A stretch of 64,000 bases of DNA from CAZCAC01 sp964496575 (GTDB lineage Bacteria > Planctomycetota > UBA1135 > GCA-002686595). The stretch covers positions 11,316 to 75,315 of the forward strand of contig CAZCAC010000034.1 of NCBI GenBank assembly GCA_964496575.1, in the 5' to 3' direction. The position numbers and the translations under genes were made by a program. Positions 32,565 to 41,811 of this stretch are shown here, one piece after another. Position 1 is the stretch's first letter, and each line of letters begins with the position of its first letter. A model generated the notes under the pieces. The model saw only the letters and a program-made list of their open reading frames with translations. It did no database searches and had not been told where the DNA came from.

Positions 32565-34652
32565 ATGAAGACCATACCCTGGATCGTCGCCGCCCTGGCA
32601 GTCGCCTCTCTCATCCTCACCGACGTGTCCCGCGGACACGGGGGGACCTATCGAGGTCCGGGAAACAGCGTGCCGCCGGGCGGGAGTGGAGACAGCGTGG
32701 CGCCGGGGGCCACCGGATCGGGTGGCTCCGGGAGCGGTGGGGCGACCACCGGCGGAGGGGGAGCCTCGACCCAGCCCGGGACCAAGGGGGGCTCCAAGGC
32801 GTCCGGCGGCTCCTCCCTGCCCTCGACCGCCAGCCTCGCGGCCGGGTCGCCGGGCATGGCCTGGGAACCGTGGTGGGCGTTCAACCGCGACCCCTACCTC
32901 AACCTCAAGGCGGTCGTCCACGGCGGGGAGCTGATGTTCGGCAGTGACGATTTCTTCCTCGGCCACGCCCCGCTCGACGCGGCGCGCGACCGCCAACGCC
33001 CGACCGACGAGGTGATCCACCGGAGCATCGTGCCCGCCCTCCTGAAGGTGCTCGAGCACGAGACCGACAACGACTTGGTCACCGGAGCCCTGGTGGCGCT
33101 GGCCAAGATCGGCAACGACCCGGCCGGCGACGAGAGCGCGGAGATCTCCTCGAAGCTCTCCCCCTTCCTCTCCTCCGCCAATCAGGAGATCGCCGAGACG
33201 GCGGCGATCGCCCTGGGGATCCTCGCCGACCCTCAGTCGATCTCCACGCTCGAGGATCTCCTGCTCGACTCCGCGCGAGGCCGGGAACTGGTCGGTGGGC
33301 ACGAGGTGAACTGGCGCACGCGCGCCTTCGCCGCCTACGGGCTCGGCCTGATCGGATACCGCGCGCAGGGCCCCGACGTGCGTCGCTCGGTCGTGCACCG
33401 GCTGACCGAGGTGCTGGGCGGGCCGGCGCTGTCGATGGCGACCCCGGATGTCGCCGTGGGCTGCCTGATCGGCCTGGGGCTGGTGCCCCTGCCGGTCGAT
33501 CCTTCCTGCGTGAACACCGACGAGAGCGATCCGGACCCGACGCACTGCCGGCGCTGTCAGGTCGAGTGGCTCACCGACTTCTCGCGACGCGGGGACCTGA
33601 AGACCCTGGTGCGCGCGCACACCCCCACGATCCTGGTTCGGCTGGTCGCCGGCAGTGGTCTCGATCCCGCGCTCAAGGAGCGCGTGGCCACCGAGCTGCT
33701 GCGGCTGGCGCGGGGAGGAGACAAGGTCCAGCGAGACCTGCGGAGCAGCGCCATCAGCGCCCTGGGTGCCCTCGGCGATGCCGACGGCGACGAGATCGAT
33801 CGGCGGATCGTCACCGCGTTGCAAGAGGTGGCGAGCACCTCCCGCGAGCAGCAGTCCCGGACCCTGGCCCTGATCGCGCTGGGACAGGTCGGTGGACGTC
33901 GAGGTGGGGCGACGGGTGTGGACTCGGAGACCCTGACCGGGGTCCGGAGGTTCCTGCTGGAGAAGTCGAAGACGGGGCGCAGCAGCGATCGGACCTGGAC
34001 GGCGATGGCGTTGGGGCAGCTGGAGCGGAGCGCGCTCGACGCGGGCTTCGACGGCTCGGCGGAGGTCGCCGGGACGCTGCGGACCGCGCTGATCTCGACC
34101 CGCTCACCCGCCGAGGTCGGGGCTCACGCCGTGGCTCTCGGAGTCATGCGGGACGTCGAGTCGGCCGAGGAGGTGCTGAAGAAGATCGAAGCGGTCTCCG
34201 ACGACAAGGCGCGCGGGTACCTGTGTGTCTCGCTGGGACTGATGAACGCCCGGCAGAGCATCGATTCGCTGCGCGAGCTGCTGCTCGCCTCGCGCTACCG
34301 GCCGCTGCTCCTGCGGGAGGTCGCGATCAGTCTCGGCCTGCTCGGGGACCGGGACCTGGTCGACGACCTCATCGGCCAGCTCCATCGCGCGACGGGGCTA
34401 ACCGCGCAGTCCTCGATCGCCGCCGCGCTGGGTACCATCGGCGACGCGCGGTCGGTCGATCCGCTGCTCGAGATGCTCGGCGACCGTGAGGTCAACGTCC
34501 GCGGCCGGGCCTTCGCCGCCGTGGCGCTCGGCATCGTCGCGGACAAGGAGCCGCTCCCCTGGAACTCCAAGATCGCGATCGGAGTGAACTACCGCGCCGG
34601 AACCCCGACCTTGACCGACGGCCAGGGTAGGGGAGTGCTCGACATCCTGTAG
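32565..34652 (+). CDS. Exported HEAT-repeat protein with Gly/Ser-rich linker
   Basis: 695 residues. A signal peptide (about 1-23, ending SRGHGG) is followed by a low-complexity region (about 30-90) of Gly, Ser, Thr and Pro, then an aromatic segment (AWEPWWAFNRDPYL). From about 140 to the end runs a long HEAT/ARM-like solenoid; several units repeat 'IALG.(L/I)(G/A)D..S(I/V)(D/S).L(L/R)(E/D)(L/M)L', for example AALGTIGDARSVDPLLEMLGD. A Cys-containing insert (SCVNTDES...HCRRCQVEW, near 315) breaks the solenoid and could bind zinc. HEAT solenoids bind proteins; partner unknown. GGAGAA lies five bases before the ATG. Confidence 0.75.
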   Translation: MKTIPWIVAALAVASLILTDVSRGHGGTYRGPGNSVPPGGSGDSVAPGATGSGGSGSGGATTGGGGASTQPGTKGGSKASGGSSLPSTASLAAGSPGMAWEPWWAFNRDPYLNLKAVVHGGELMFGSDDFFLGHAPLDAARDRQRPTDEVIHRSIVPALLKVLEHETDNDLVTGALVALAKIGNDPAGDESAEISSKLSPFLSSANQEIAETAAIALGILADPQSISTLEDLLLDSARGRELVGGHEVNWRTRAFAAYGLGLIGYRAQGPDVRRSVVHRLTEVLGGPALSMATPDVAVGCLIGLGLVPLPVDPSCVNTDESDPDPTHCRRCQVEWLTDFSRRGDLKTLVRAHTPTILVRLVAGSGLDPALKERVATELLRLARGGDKVQRDLRSSAISALGALGDADGDEIDRRIVTALQEVASTSREQQSRTLALIALGQVGGRRGGATGVDSETLTGVRRFLLEKSKTGRSSDRTWTAMALGQLERSALDAGFDGSAEVAGTLRTALISTRSPAEVGAHAVALGVMRDVESAEEVLKKIEAVSDDKARGYLCVSLGLMNARQSIDSLRELLLASRYRPLLLREVAISLGLLGDRDLVDDLIGQLHRATGLTAQSSIAAALGTIGDARSVDPLLEMLGDREVNVRGRAFAAVALGIVADKEPLPWNSKIAIGVNYRAGTPTLTDGQGRGVLDIL

Positions 34653-34661
34653 GGCAGGCCT

Positions 34662-36536
34662 TCAGTCCTCGTGCAACCGGTACAGCCGGAAGAGGTCGTA
34701 CGGCTCTTCGTTGCGCTGACGGATCGTCGCCGGGCTCCGGTACAGGAGCTCGAAGCCGGGGACGCTCTCGAGCACCGAGGAGTCCCGGCTGAGGAAGAGT
34801 GCGGCGCAGCTGCCCGGAGGGTACTCGCGGGTCCGTGCCGGGAGTCCGGCGAGGTACGGCGAGAGGTAGCCCAGGGTGAAGCGATCGAAGACCGCGTGGC
34901 GGCAGCCGTGCTCGAGCATCCACTCGCGCAGCGCCGCGGGGTCCCGGTGGAAGAAGCGGGTCAGGAACTCGCGGGCTCGATCCCGGCTGCGCTGCGTCTC
35001 GTACTTCGGCTGCAGCAGGATCGGTCGAGCCGTGTGGGCCAGGATCGCGGTCGAGTTCATGAAGTCGCCGGCGATCGCTTCGCCCTCGGGAACCAGTCGC
35101 TCGACCGCCTCGACCATCCGCGCGATCTCCTCCTGGCGCCCCGCGGGGCGATACCAGGGGTTCTCGTAGCTCGACATCGTCCAGGCGAAGAGACCGCCCT
35201 GGCCGACGAGCAGCACGGCGGCGAGCGCCCTCCGTCCGGGCGCGCTGGCGATCCCCGCCAGCGCGATCGCCCCGAGGAGCGGGAGGGTCAGTGCGGGCAA
35301 CACCAGCAGCCGCTCGGTCATCCAGGCGGCCCCCAGCGCGAGCACGGTGCCGAGGGCCAGGGGGAGCGCCTTCCGTCTCCTCCAGACGCCCCGGAGCGCG
35401 AGGAGAGCGAACAGGGCCACTCCCAACTGCGCGAGGAGCCGGGCCGGCTCCGCGGTGGCGAAGGGGCCTTGCCACAGGAGCCGGGCGTCGAAGGAGAGCT
35501 GCTGCGGGTCGGTGGGCAATACGCCCAGGAAGCGGATCTTGGCCCAGAGAAGGTCGCGGACGTGCGAGTAGGCGTCTCCGCCGAGGGTGGCGCCGAGGAG
35601 CAGCCCGGCCGCGGTCGCGAGCACCGCCCCGCTCCGCTCGAGGCCGCCGCCCCGGGCGAGTCCGCGTCGCCGCTCCAGCAGCGCGGCGAGGCCGAGCCCC
35701 AGAGCGACCACCACCGGCGCGGAGGCCCAGGCGGCCTTGGCCCAGAGCACCGGGACCACCAGCGCGCCGGCCACCATCGCCAGCGGGAGCGCCACGGCGC
35801 CCCGCCGCCGCAGCGGATTCCGGCCGGTCACGAGGTAGGCGGCGAGGATCGCGGCCGCCTCCAGCGTCACGATGAAGACCATCGCATGCCACGTCGCCAG
35901 CGCGCCGACCAGCGCCACGCCGGCGAAGAGGAAGGAGACGGTCGTCTCGCGCTGCCAGGCTCGCGCCAGGAGTCCGAGGTGCAGGGCGAGGAGCGGCAGG
36001 GCGAGGTCCTCGCGAATCAGGATGAAGCCGATCGTCCGGTAGCTCGCCGGCAAGAGCGCCCACCCCGCGACGGCGAACAGCGACCACCCGGGCGAGAGCC
36101 CCAGGCCCCGGCCGAGGGCGTAGATCCCGACCGCGACCAGCGCCGCGCAGAGGGCCATCACCCGCACGCTGAAGAGGTGCAGCGGCTCGTCTCCGCCGAA
36201 GAGGCGGTAGGTCCAGGCGACGAGGAACTCCTGCCCGACGGTGAAGGTCGCCGGCAGGTCGGTGGTGTCGGGGAACTCGACGCGAGGATCGGCGCGGAAG
36301 TCCTCGGGCGGCACTCCGCCCGCGTCGAGGATCCTCTCGGTGATGTAGTAGAGCAGCGCTGGATCGCTCTTCAGCATCCCCTCGGGGTGTTCGCTGTCGA
36401 ACCCCGGGTCTCCGACCGCGAGGGTGAAGCGGAGCACGGCGGAGAGGAGGACCAGGGCGAGGAGTCCCAGGAGGGGAGCGCCTCTCTTCCAGCCACTCGA
36501 GGCGGGGGCGGCCGGGGTGTCGCTCGATCCGTTCAC
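34662..36536 (-). CDS. Multi-pass membrane GT-C-like glycosyltransferase (STT3-like)
   Basis: 624 residues with about a dozen hydrophobic helices spread over residues 20-480, then a soluble C-terminal domain of about 150 residues. The first large outer loop has DPGFDSEHPEGMLKSDPALLYYITERILDAGG, which resembles the EL1 acidic loop of STT3/PglB oligosaccharyltransferases (D-P-x-x-x-Y-R-x-x-x-x-I-L-x-x-G). The expected WWDYG-type motif in the tail is not visible (YLSPYLAGLP is present instead), so catalysis as an N-oligosaccharyltransferase is doubtful. It could glycosylate lipids or proteins. GTG start overlaps the sigma factor stop (GTGA), a coupling that hints at co-regulation. Confidence 0.65.
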   Translation of the reverse strand: MNGSSDTPAAPASSGWKRGAPLLGLLALVLLSAVLRFTLAVGDPGFDSEHPEGMLKSDPALLYYITERILDAGGVPPEDFRADPRVEFPDTTDLPATFTVGQEFLVAWTYRLFGGDEPLHLFSVRVMALCAALVAVGIYALGRGLGLSPGWSLFAVAGWALLPASYRTIGFILIREDLALPLLALHLGLLARAWQRETTVSFLFAGVALVGALATWHAMVFIVTLEAAAILAAYLVTGRNPLRRRGAVALPLAMVAGALVVPVLWAKAAWASAPVVVALGLGLAALLERRRGLARGGGLERSGAVLATAAGLLLGATLGGDAYSHVRDLLWAKIRFLGVLPTDPQQLSFDARLLWQGPFATAEPARLLAQLGVALFALLALRGVWRRRKALPLALGTVLALGAAWMTERLLVLPALTLPLLGAIALAGIASAPGRRALAAVLLVGQGGLFAWTMSSYENPWYRPAGRQEEIARMVEAVERLVPEGEAIAGDFMNSTAILAHTARPILLQPKYETQRSRDRAREFLTRFFHRDPAALREWMLEHGCRHAVFDRFTLGYLSPYLAGLPARTREYPPGSCAALFLSRDSSVLESVPGFELLYRSPATIRQRNEEPYDLFRLYRLHED

Positions 36537-37243
36537 ATCTCGATGCGCTGGCGGGCGATCTTCAGCAGGGCGACGCGCGCGCGCGCGTGCAGCATCGCCG
36601 TGGCTCGCGCGGTGACCCGGCCCATCTCCTCGGTGATCACGTCCCAGGAGCACCCCGCGAAGTTGCGCAGGAGGATCACCTCGCGGTAGTCCTCGGGCAG
36701 CTCCTCGACGCATTCGTCGAGGATGTCCCGGAGCTCGGCCCGGCTGAGCTCCTCCAGCGGGGAGATCACTCGCGCTTCCGGTTCGTACTGGAACTCGCCG
36801 CTGCGCATCGACGACTTGATCCCGGCGAGCGCGATCTCCAGCCGCGAGTCGCGCTTGTGCGCGCCGATGTAGTCGGCGGCCCCGCGTAGCTGGTTCTCGG
36901 CGATCTTCGAGAGCCACTGGATCAGGCTGCCGGGTTCGCGCATCTCGAAGTCGTCGATGCTGGCCATCGCCGCCCCGAAGGTGTTCTGCACGATGTCCAT
37001 CGAGTCCATCTTCGAGCGCAGCCGCCGCCCCATGCGGATTCGCACGATCCGGAGCACGCGGTCGTAGTAGCGGGCGAAGAGCTGGTTTAGCGCCTCGTCG
37101 TCGCCGCCCTGATACTGGCGAACCAGCTCGACCGTCTCCGAGAGCTCCTCCCGCCGCGCACCTTCCGCGGTCGGGTCCTCGGCGAGGGACTCATCGACCT
37201 CCTCGGCCGGCGGCTCGGGGTTCTCTTCGGGGGGTTGCGTCAT
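36533..37243 (-). CDS. ECF-type RNA polymerase sigma factor
   Basis: 236 residues. An acidic, proline-rich N-terminal tail (about 1-35) precedes sigma region 2 (about 40-115; DSMDIVQNTFGAAMASID is the -10-binding helix region) and region 4 (about 165-236; LPEDYREVILLRNFAGCSWDVITEEMG is the helix-turn-helix). No anti-sigma factor is encoded next door; the downstream coupled gene is a membrane glycosyltransferase. ECF sigma factors with such extended ends and no anti-sigma partner are frequent in Planctomycetota, some controlled by Ser/Thr kinases. ATG at 37243 is preceded by TAGAAT eight bases upstream, a leaderless arrangement. Confidence 0.85.
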   Translation of the reverse strand: MTQPPEENPEPPAEEVDESLAEDPTAEGARREELSETVELVRQYQGGDDEALNQLFARYYDRVLRIVRIRMGRRLRSKMDSMDIVQNTFGAAMASIDDFEMREPGSLIQWLSKIAENQLRGAADYIGAHKRDSRLEIALAGIKSSMRSGEFQYEPEARVISPLEELSRAELRDILDECVEELPEDYREVILLRNFAGCSWDVITEEMGRVTARATAMLHARARVALLKIARQRIEM

Positions 37244-37251
37244 CGTCGGCG

Positions 37252-37257
37252 ATTCTA
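37252..37257 (-). promoter_or_regulatory. Putative -10 element, sigma factor gene
   Basis: TAGAAT on the minus strand ends eight bases before the ATG at 37243, so transcription would begin at about the first codon. No matching -35 was seen, as expected if an alternative or weak -35 is used. Confidence 0.45.
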
Positions 37258-37371
37258 ACGTGTAGTCCAGGCGCGATGCGATCTCGATCTCGGCGCGGGA
37301 GCTCCGTCGCCCGTGGAGGCGGATTCAAGAGGCGGCTCCGCATCACCGACAGCGCATGACGGACAAGTACG

Positions 37372-37415
37372 GTGCCAGGACAGGGTTCGCCACGTGGCGA
37401 ATCCTGTCCTGGCAC
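37372..37415. repeat. 44-bp perfect-type palindrome (REP-like)
   Basis: GTGCCAGGACAGG at 37372-37384 is followed by GTTCGCCAC and then their complement to 37415: 22 bp arms, no loop, a single G-T wobble (37385/37402). The 'GTGCCAGGACA' arm resembles palindromes that I associate with REP elements mobilised by Y1-type (IS200-like, RAYT) transposases. It lies just 3' of the beta-helix protein gene and 5' of the sigma factor, in a gene-free gap. Confidence 0.75.
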
Positions 37416-37433
37416 TTCACCTTCCCGGTCCGG

Positions 37434-39218
37434 CTAGAAGCCGGGCGGCAGGCCGGTGTCCACGCTCGGATAGTGGAAGCCCATGTCGACCATGAACTGG
37501 TCGCTGATGGTGAAGGCCGTGCGACAGCTCATCTGGACCACGGGGGTCAGCGTGACCCACTTGCTGCCGGCATCGTAGCAGGGACTCGTGGCTCCCTGCT
37601 GGGGCGTGTGCTTCAGGTAGTACAGGCCATCGGGGAAGTAGGTCCACGTGGTGCCGGCCGTGAATCCCGGGCGGGTGTCCAGGTTGCCCGTGCCGTTCCT
37701 GAAGAAGGGGGCCCCTCTTCCAGTGCCGGCGTTCTCCACGAGGGAGTAGTTGACCATGAGGTTGGAGACTCCGGGGGGACCCGTGAGGTCGAGGACGTTC
37801 TGATCCCACGGCTTGATGGGGGGAGGGGCAGTGGCTCCCGCCAGGTTTCCGTGGATGATCGAGTTCAGGACTCTCGTCAGGCTGCTGACCGGAGGGTTCG
37901 TGATCACGAGTCCGCCCCCGAGATTGCCTCCTCGGGCAGAGTTGTCGGCGATCGTACAGTTCTCGAAGGTCGCCGCATGAAAATCCAGGTAGACACCGCC
38001 GCCATCGCCGGCGTCGTTCGAGACCACGAGGCAGTTCTCGAATGATGGCCTCTTGGTGATTCCGGCCTGCTGGTTGCTGAGGTAGGCACCTCCACCGTTG
38101 GCCCACTCTGCCGGCCCGGCAGTGTTGTGGTAGATGGTGCAGTGTCTGAGGAGGCTGGGAATGCGTGCATCGTCGGTCAACCAGTAGAGGCCTCCTCCGC
38201 TGCTCGTTGCGGAGTTGTAGCCGACCACGGTGACGAACAAGCTCACCCTGCTGGACTCACAGGCGATCCCCCCTCCGCTGTCCGCGGCGTTGAGGTCCAC
38301 GGTGCAGCGGGTCATGGAGGTGGAGCTACCGGAGTGGCCAGCCAGGCCTCCACCGTTTCCCAGGGCGAAATTGTCGGAGATGCTGCAGTCCTCGAAGACG
38401 ACGTTCACCTGGCCCAGGGTGCTCGGACTGCCGCTCGGATCCCCCTCGACCAGGGCGCCCCCGCCGTCCTGGTGCGCGAGGTTCGACTCGAGGACGCAGT
38501 GCTCGAGGACCGGGGAGCAGAGGATCGAGTACAGACCGCCACCCCATCCGAAGCCGTCGACGCCGCTCTTCGCCTCGTTGAGGGTGATCAGGCACGAGTC
38601 CAGAAGGGGCCCGTCTCCCGTGGAGGGCGCGCCCTCCACGAGGTTCGGGTCGTCGAATCTGACGTAGACGCCACCACCGACTTCGGCGGTGTTGTGTTCG
38701 ATCACGCAGTTGCGAATGGTCGGAGTGGCGTTGACGCAGAAGATCCCTCCTCCACACAAGGGGATGGCGACGTCGGGATGGCCCGGATCGAGAGTGCCCG
38801 TTCCCCCCCTGATCACGAACCCCTCCAGCTCGGTCGAGGCAGTGATGCTACCCCCGGTGAGCGGATCCGCATTGAACATCACCGTGGATCCGAGTCCGTT
38901 GCCGTCGAGCCTTATCACGGTGCCGGGAGCGGGAACGGCACGGATCTTCATGTCCCTGTCGTCGGGGAAGATGAGCTGCTCCTGGTACGTGGTCTCGACA
39001 GGGCTCCCGACCGCGCTCCGCACTTCGATGATATCGCCATCGGCGGCCAGGTAGTTGATCACCGGTTGGATCGCGTTGAGATGAACGCCGGGCGGGAACG
39101 GATAGGTTGTCCCCTGCTGCACCACCCACACCTGCTGAGGGGCTGCCAGCAGAGATGGGCCGAGGAGGCTCAGCCCGAGTACCGCCATGGCCGTTCGCTT
39201 CACTACACACTCGATCAT
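37434..39218 (-). CDS. Exported right-handed parallel beta-helix protein
   Basis: 594 residues. Signal peptide (about 1-26; LGLSLLGPSLLAAPQQ), then a region with VHLNAIQPVINYLAADGDIIEV, the cap that opens pectate-lyase-like beta helices. From about 90 to 520 run many short repeats of the kind (x)GGG(I/L/V)...(x)..NC.(I/V)..N.A, each one coil of a parallel beta-helix; examples are GGGIFCVNATPTIRNCVIEHNTA and GGGVYLDFHAATFENCTIADNSA. The tail is Tyr-rich (FMVDMGFHYPS). Such folds bind or cleave polysaccharide or form adhesins; no catalytic residues can be named. GGAGAAATC precedes the ATG. Probably extracellular. Confidence 0.8.
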   Translation of the reverse strand: MIECVVKRTAMAVLGLSLLGPSLLAAPQQVWVVQQGTTYPFPPGVHLNAIQPVINYLAADGDIIEVRSAVGSPVETTYQEQLIFPDDRDMKIRAVPAPGTVIRLDGNGLGSTVMFNADPLTGGSITASTELEGFVIRGGTGTLDPGHPDVAIPLCGGGIFCVNATPTIRNCVIEHNTAEVGGGVYVRFDDPNLVEGAPSTGDGPLLDSCLITLNEAKSGVDGFGWGGGLYSILCSPVLEHCVLESNLAHQDGGGALVEGDPSGSPSTLGQVNVVFEDCSISDNFALGNGGGLAGHSGSSTSMTRCTVDLNAADSGGGIACESSRVSLFVTVVGYNSATSSGGGLYWLTDDARIPSLLRHCTIYHNTAGPAEWANGGGAYLSNQQAGITKRPSFENCLVVSNDAGDGGGVYLDFHAATFENCTIADNSARGGNLGGGLVITNPPVSSLTRVLNSIIHGNLAGATAPPPIKPWDQNVLDLTGPPGVSNLMVNYSLVENAGTGRGAPFFRNGTGNLDTRPGFTAGTTWTYFPDGLYYLKHTPQQGATSPCYDAGSKWVTLTPVVQMSCRTAFTISDQFMVDMGFHYPSVDTGLPPGF

Positions 39219-39468
39219 GATTTCTCCTTGAACGTCTCGCTGTTGCCCTGACTCTCGCGAGGTCCACCGGTCTCCTGCTTCGTACTCGATCCTCGCCAGC
39301 CGGGCGATTCGTCGATGGACGCGGGTCAGGCACATCGCTAGCGTCCCCGCCGCACAGGTGGTTTCACTCCTGCTGGCCTTTTTTGCCCTGGCTCACGGGA
39401 CCCGTTCGAGTCCCTCGTCCTCCCGTGGCGTTCTCGCAAGTGCACCCCGACGCCAGTACCATCCACTC

Positions 39469-41811
39469 ATGGAGCCGAATCGGTCCCCGGCGAGTGCGGA
39501 GCGGAGGGTCGAGCTGGCGCTGCACATCGCGGTGCTGCTCGCCGTGCTGGGCGTGATGTTGCCGGTGGTCCTGAATCCGACGGAGGTTCTCTACAGCGAG
39601 CGATCGGACATCCTGGGACAGCACCACCCGTTCCGTGAGCTGCAAGCCGAGTCGCTGCGCGAGCGGGGCGAGCTCCAGCTCTGGAACGCGACGTCCTTCG
39701 GTGGCGGTCCGCTCCTCGGCGATCCCCAGGCGGGGCTCTTCTACCCGCCCAACTGGCTCCACGCGCTCTCCTCGGCAGACGGGGGGGCGGCGTGGTTCGG
39801 GTGGATCGTGATCCTGCACCTCCTGCTCGGCGGCTTCGGGATGCTTCGCTGGCTGAAGGGGCACGGCTTCGGTCCCTGGTCACGGCTGGCGGGGGCGCTG
39901 GTCCTGATGCTCTGCGGGAAGTTCTTCAACCACGTCGTCCTCCCGGGGCAGATCGTCTTCCTCCCACTGATGTGGGTGCCCTGGCAGCTCCTGGCGCTGG
40001 ATCGCCTCGCCGCGGGCCGCTCGCCCCCGGCCGTGGCGCTCCTCGCGCTGGCGACGGCGATGTGCATCACCGGCCTTCATCCACAGATACTGCTCTACTC
40101 GCAGATCCTCGTCCTCGGCTACGTCTTCGTGCCCCGGGCCCGGCCTGCAGCGACCACGGGATCCTCGTGGAGACTCCTGACGCAGGTGGCAGCAGCAGGA
40201 CTGCTGGGGCTCGCTCTCGCAGCGGTGCAGCTCTTGCCCGCCGCCTCGGTCATCGACTCGTTCGTCCGCAGCCAGGGAGTGAACTACGAGAAGACGGCGG
40301 TGGTAGCCCTGGGGGAGAGAAACCTCCTCGCCTTTCTCCTGCCGGATCGCCTCTCTCCCGAGCGCTGGGAGCTGGCGGTCTTCGTCGGTGTCATGGCGAC
40401 GGTCTGCTCACTCTTCGCGCCCTGGCGAAAGAGGTTCCGAGCCGTCGCCATCTACTTCTTCGCGTGCTTCGTGGGCATCCTGTGGTTCGCGACGGGCGAT
40501 GATGGCGGGTTGTACTGCTGGATCTTCGAGTGGGTGCCCGGATTCGATCTCTTCCGCTTCCCGACCCGCGTTCTGCTCATCATGGGCATGCCGCTCGGCT
40601 ACCTCGCCGCAGCCGGCATCGAGGTGCTCGGCGAGGGGCGATCGTCGCGCGGCATCATCGTCCCCGCGCTCCTGCTCGCGGCGGGTGGCGTGGCCATTCT
40701 CATCCTCTGTTCTGGCGGGGATGCCATTCTCGTCGGCATCGCTCTGGCAGCACCGGCCCTCGTCTTGTTGCCCTGGGCCAGGCGCCTCTCGGCCTGGCGC
40801 CCGGCCGCACTGACCCTCCTGCTCTTCGTCGATCACGCGTGCTTCGCGATCCCTCTCGTTCGCACCCGGCCGCTGGACGAAGCCCTCGGCGACAATCCGA
40901 TCATCGAACGCGTTCAGGCACCACTGGGCCGGAGCCGAGTACTGGCGGCTGATTTCAGCACAAAGGCCGACGTCTCCAGTCTGCCGGTCACCTACGCGAC
41001 GCCTGCCCGCATCGAAGGCCTGCGTGGATTCAATCCGCTGGTACCGCGCGCGAGCTACCTCTACCTGCACGCGGGGGTCGGGAAGACTCCGATCGAGAAG
41101 CTCGATTGGAGGACGAGTACCACCATGCCGACCTTCCCCCTGGCCAGCCGCAAGCACCTCGACCTCTTCAACGTACGCTGGATCGTCAGCAACCAGCAGC
41201 TCAAGGGCCCGGGGCTGAAGCATCGGGAGAGCTTCGACGACATCGGCGTCTATCACTTCCAGAGGAACGGAGCCTTCAGTCGCCAGCGGGTCACCCACCT
41301 CTACGAGAACGTCCGGTTCATGCCTCGGGCGGCCCTCGTGCGTGGAGCGCGTTCGGTCTCGGGCCCCGAGGAGGCGATCGCGGCCATTCCCAGGCTCGAT
41401 CCGCGGAGCGAGGTGCTGGTCGAGGGCGAAGCGATCGCCGGCCGGTACGGAGGCGAGTTCGAGGCGGTCGAGGTGCAGCACGAAGGCGACGAGATCTCGC
41501 TCACGGTGGACGCCGGCGAAGGCGGCTATCTGGTGCTCTCGGAGGTCTGGTATCCGGGGTGGTGTGCCGAGGTCGATGGAGAGGCCGCTCCCTTGCTGCG
41601 CGCGAACGGGATCTTCCAGGCGCTCCACTTGACGCCGGGACCGCACGAGATACGCCTGCGCTACTGGTCGTCGATCTCCCCGGTGAGCCTTCTGATCAGC
41701 GCGGCTGCCGGCGCGATCGTGACCGCCCTGTTGGTGATCGGCTGGCGGAGGGCTATGAAGTCAGGGCCGGTGGTAGACGCGCCGCGCTCCGGTTCCGTGC
41801 CCCAGGAGTAG
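39469..41811 (+). CDS. YfhO-family multi-pass membrane protein
   Basis: 780 residues. Hydrophobic helices fill about residues 20-480, starting with ALHIAVLLAVLGVMLPVVL. An outer loop begins SERSDILGQHHPFRELQAESLRERGELQLWN, which matches the conserved first loop of YfhO/bacterial GT-C membrane proteins. After the membrane part comes a soluble beta-rich domain whose GGYLVLSEVWYPGWCAEVDG is the hallmark of YfhO C-termini. YfhO is linked in Gram-positives to teichoic-acid glycosylation; here a lipid-linked sugar transfer is likely. ATG at 39469 chosen; an upstream GTG at 39358 would add 37 residues. The last 51 bases overlap the convergent AlbA_2 gene. Confidence 0.78.
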   Translation: MEPNRSPASAERRVELALHIAVLLAVLGVMLPVVLNPTEVLYSERSDILGQHHPFRELQAESLRERGELQLWNATSFGGGPLLGDPQAGLFYPPNWLHALSSADGGAAWFGWIVILHLLLGGFGMLRWLKGHGFGPWSRLAGALVLMLCGKFFNHVVLPGQIVFLPLMWVPWQLLALDRLAAGRSPPAVALLALATAMCITGLHPQILLYSQILVLGYVFVPRARPAATTGSSWRLLTQVAAAGLLGLALAAVQLLPAASVIDSFVRSQGVNYEKTAVVALGERNLLAFLLPDRLSPERWELAVFVGVMATVCSLFAPWRKRFRAVAIYFFACFVGILWFATGDDGGLYCWIFEWVPGFDLFRFPTRVLLIMGMPLGYLAAAGIEVLGEGRSSRGIIVPALLLAAGGVAILILCSGGDAILVGIALAAPALVLLPWARRLSAWRPAALTLLLFVDHACFAIPLVRTRPLDEALGDNPIIERVQAPLGRSRVLAADFSTKADVSSLPVTYATPARIEGLRGFNPLVPRASYLYLHAGVGKTPIEKLDWRTSTTMPTFPLASRKHLDLFNVRWIVSNQQLKGPGLKHRESFDDIGVYHFQRNGAFSRQRVTHLYENVRFMPRAALVRGARSVSGPEEAIAAIPRLDPRSEVLVEGEAIAGRYGGEFEAVEVQHEGDEISLTVDAGEGGYLVLSEVWYPGWCAEVDGEAAPLLRANGIFQALHLTPGPHEIRLRYWSSISPVSLLISAAAGAIVTALLVIGWRRAMKSGPVVDAPRSGSVPQE

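Noticed and set aside
30273..33824. Extension of the second kinase by 533 codons upstream
   Set aside because: The added part is Arg/Gly/His-rich and lies antisense to the HEAT gene; the real start at 32225 has a ribosome site and begins a PAS domain.
39380..39412. tRNA-like T-arm sequence (GTTCGAGTCCC)
   Set aside because: The loop would be eight bases, and no acceptor, D or anticodon arm can be drawn around it.
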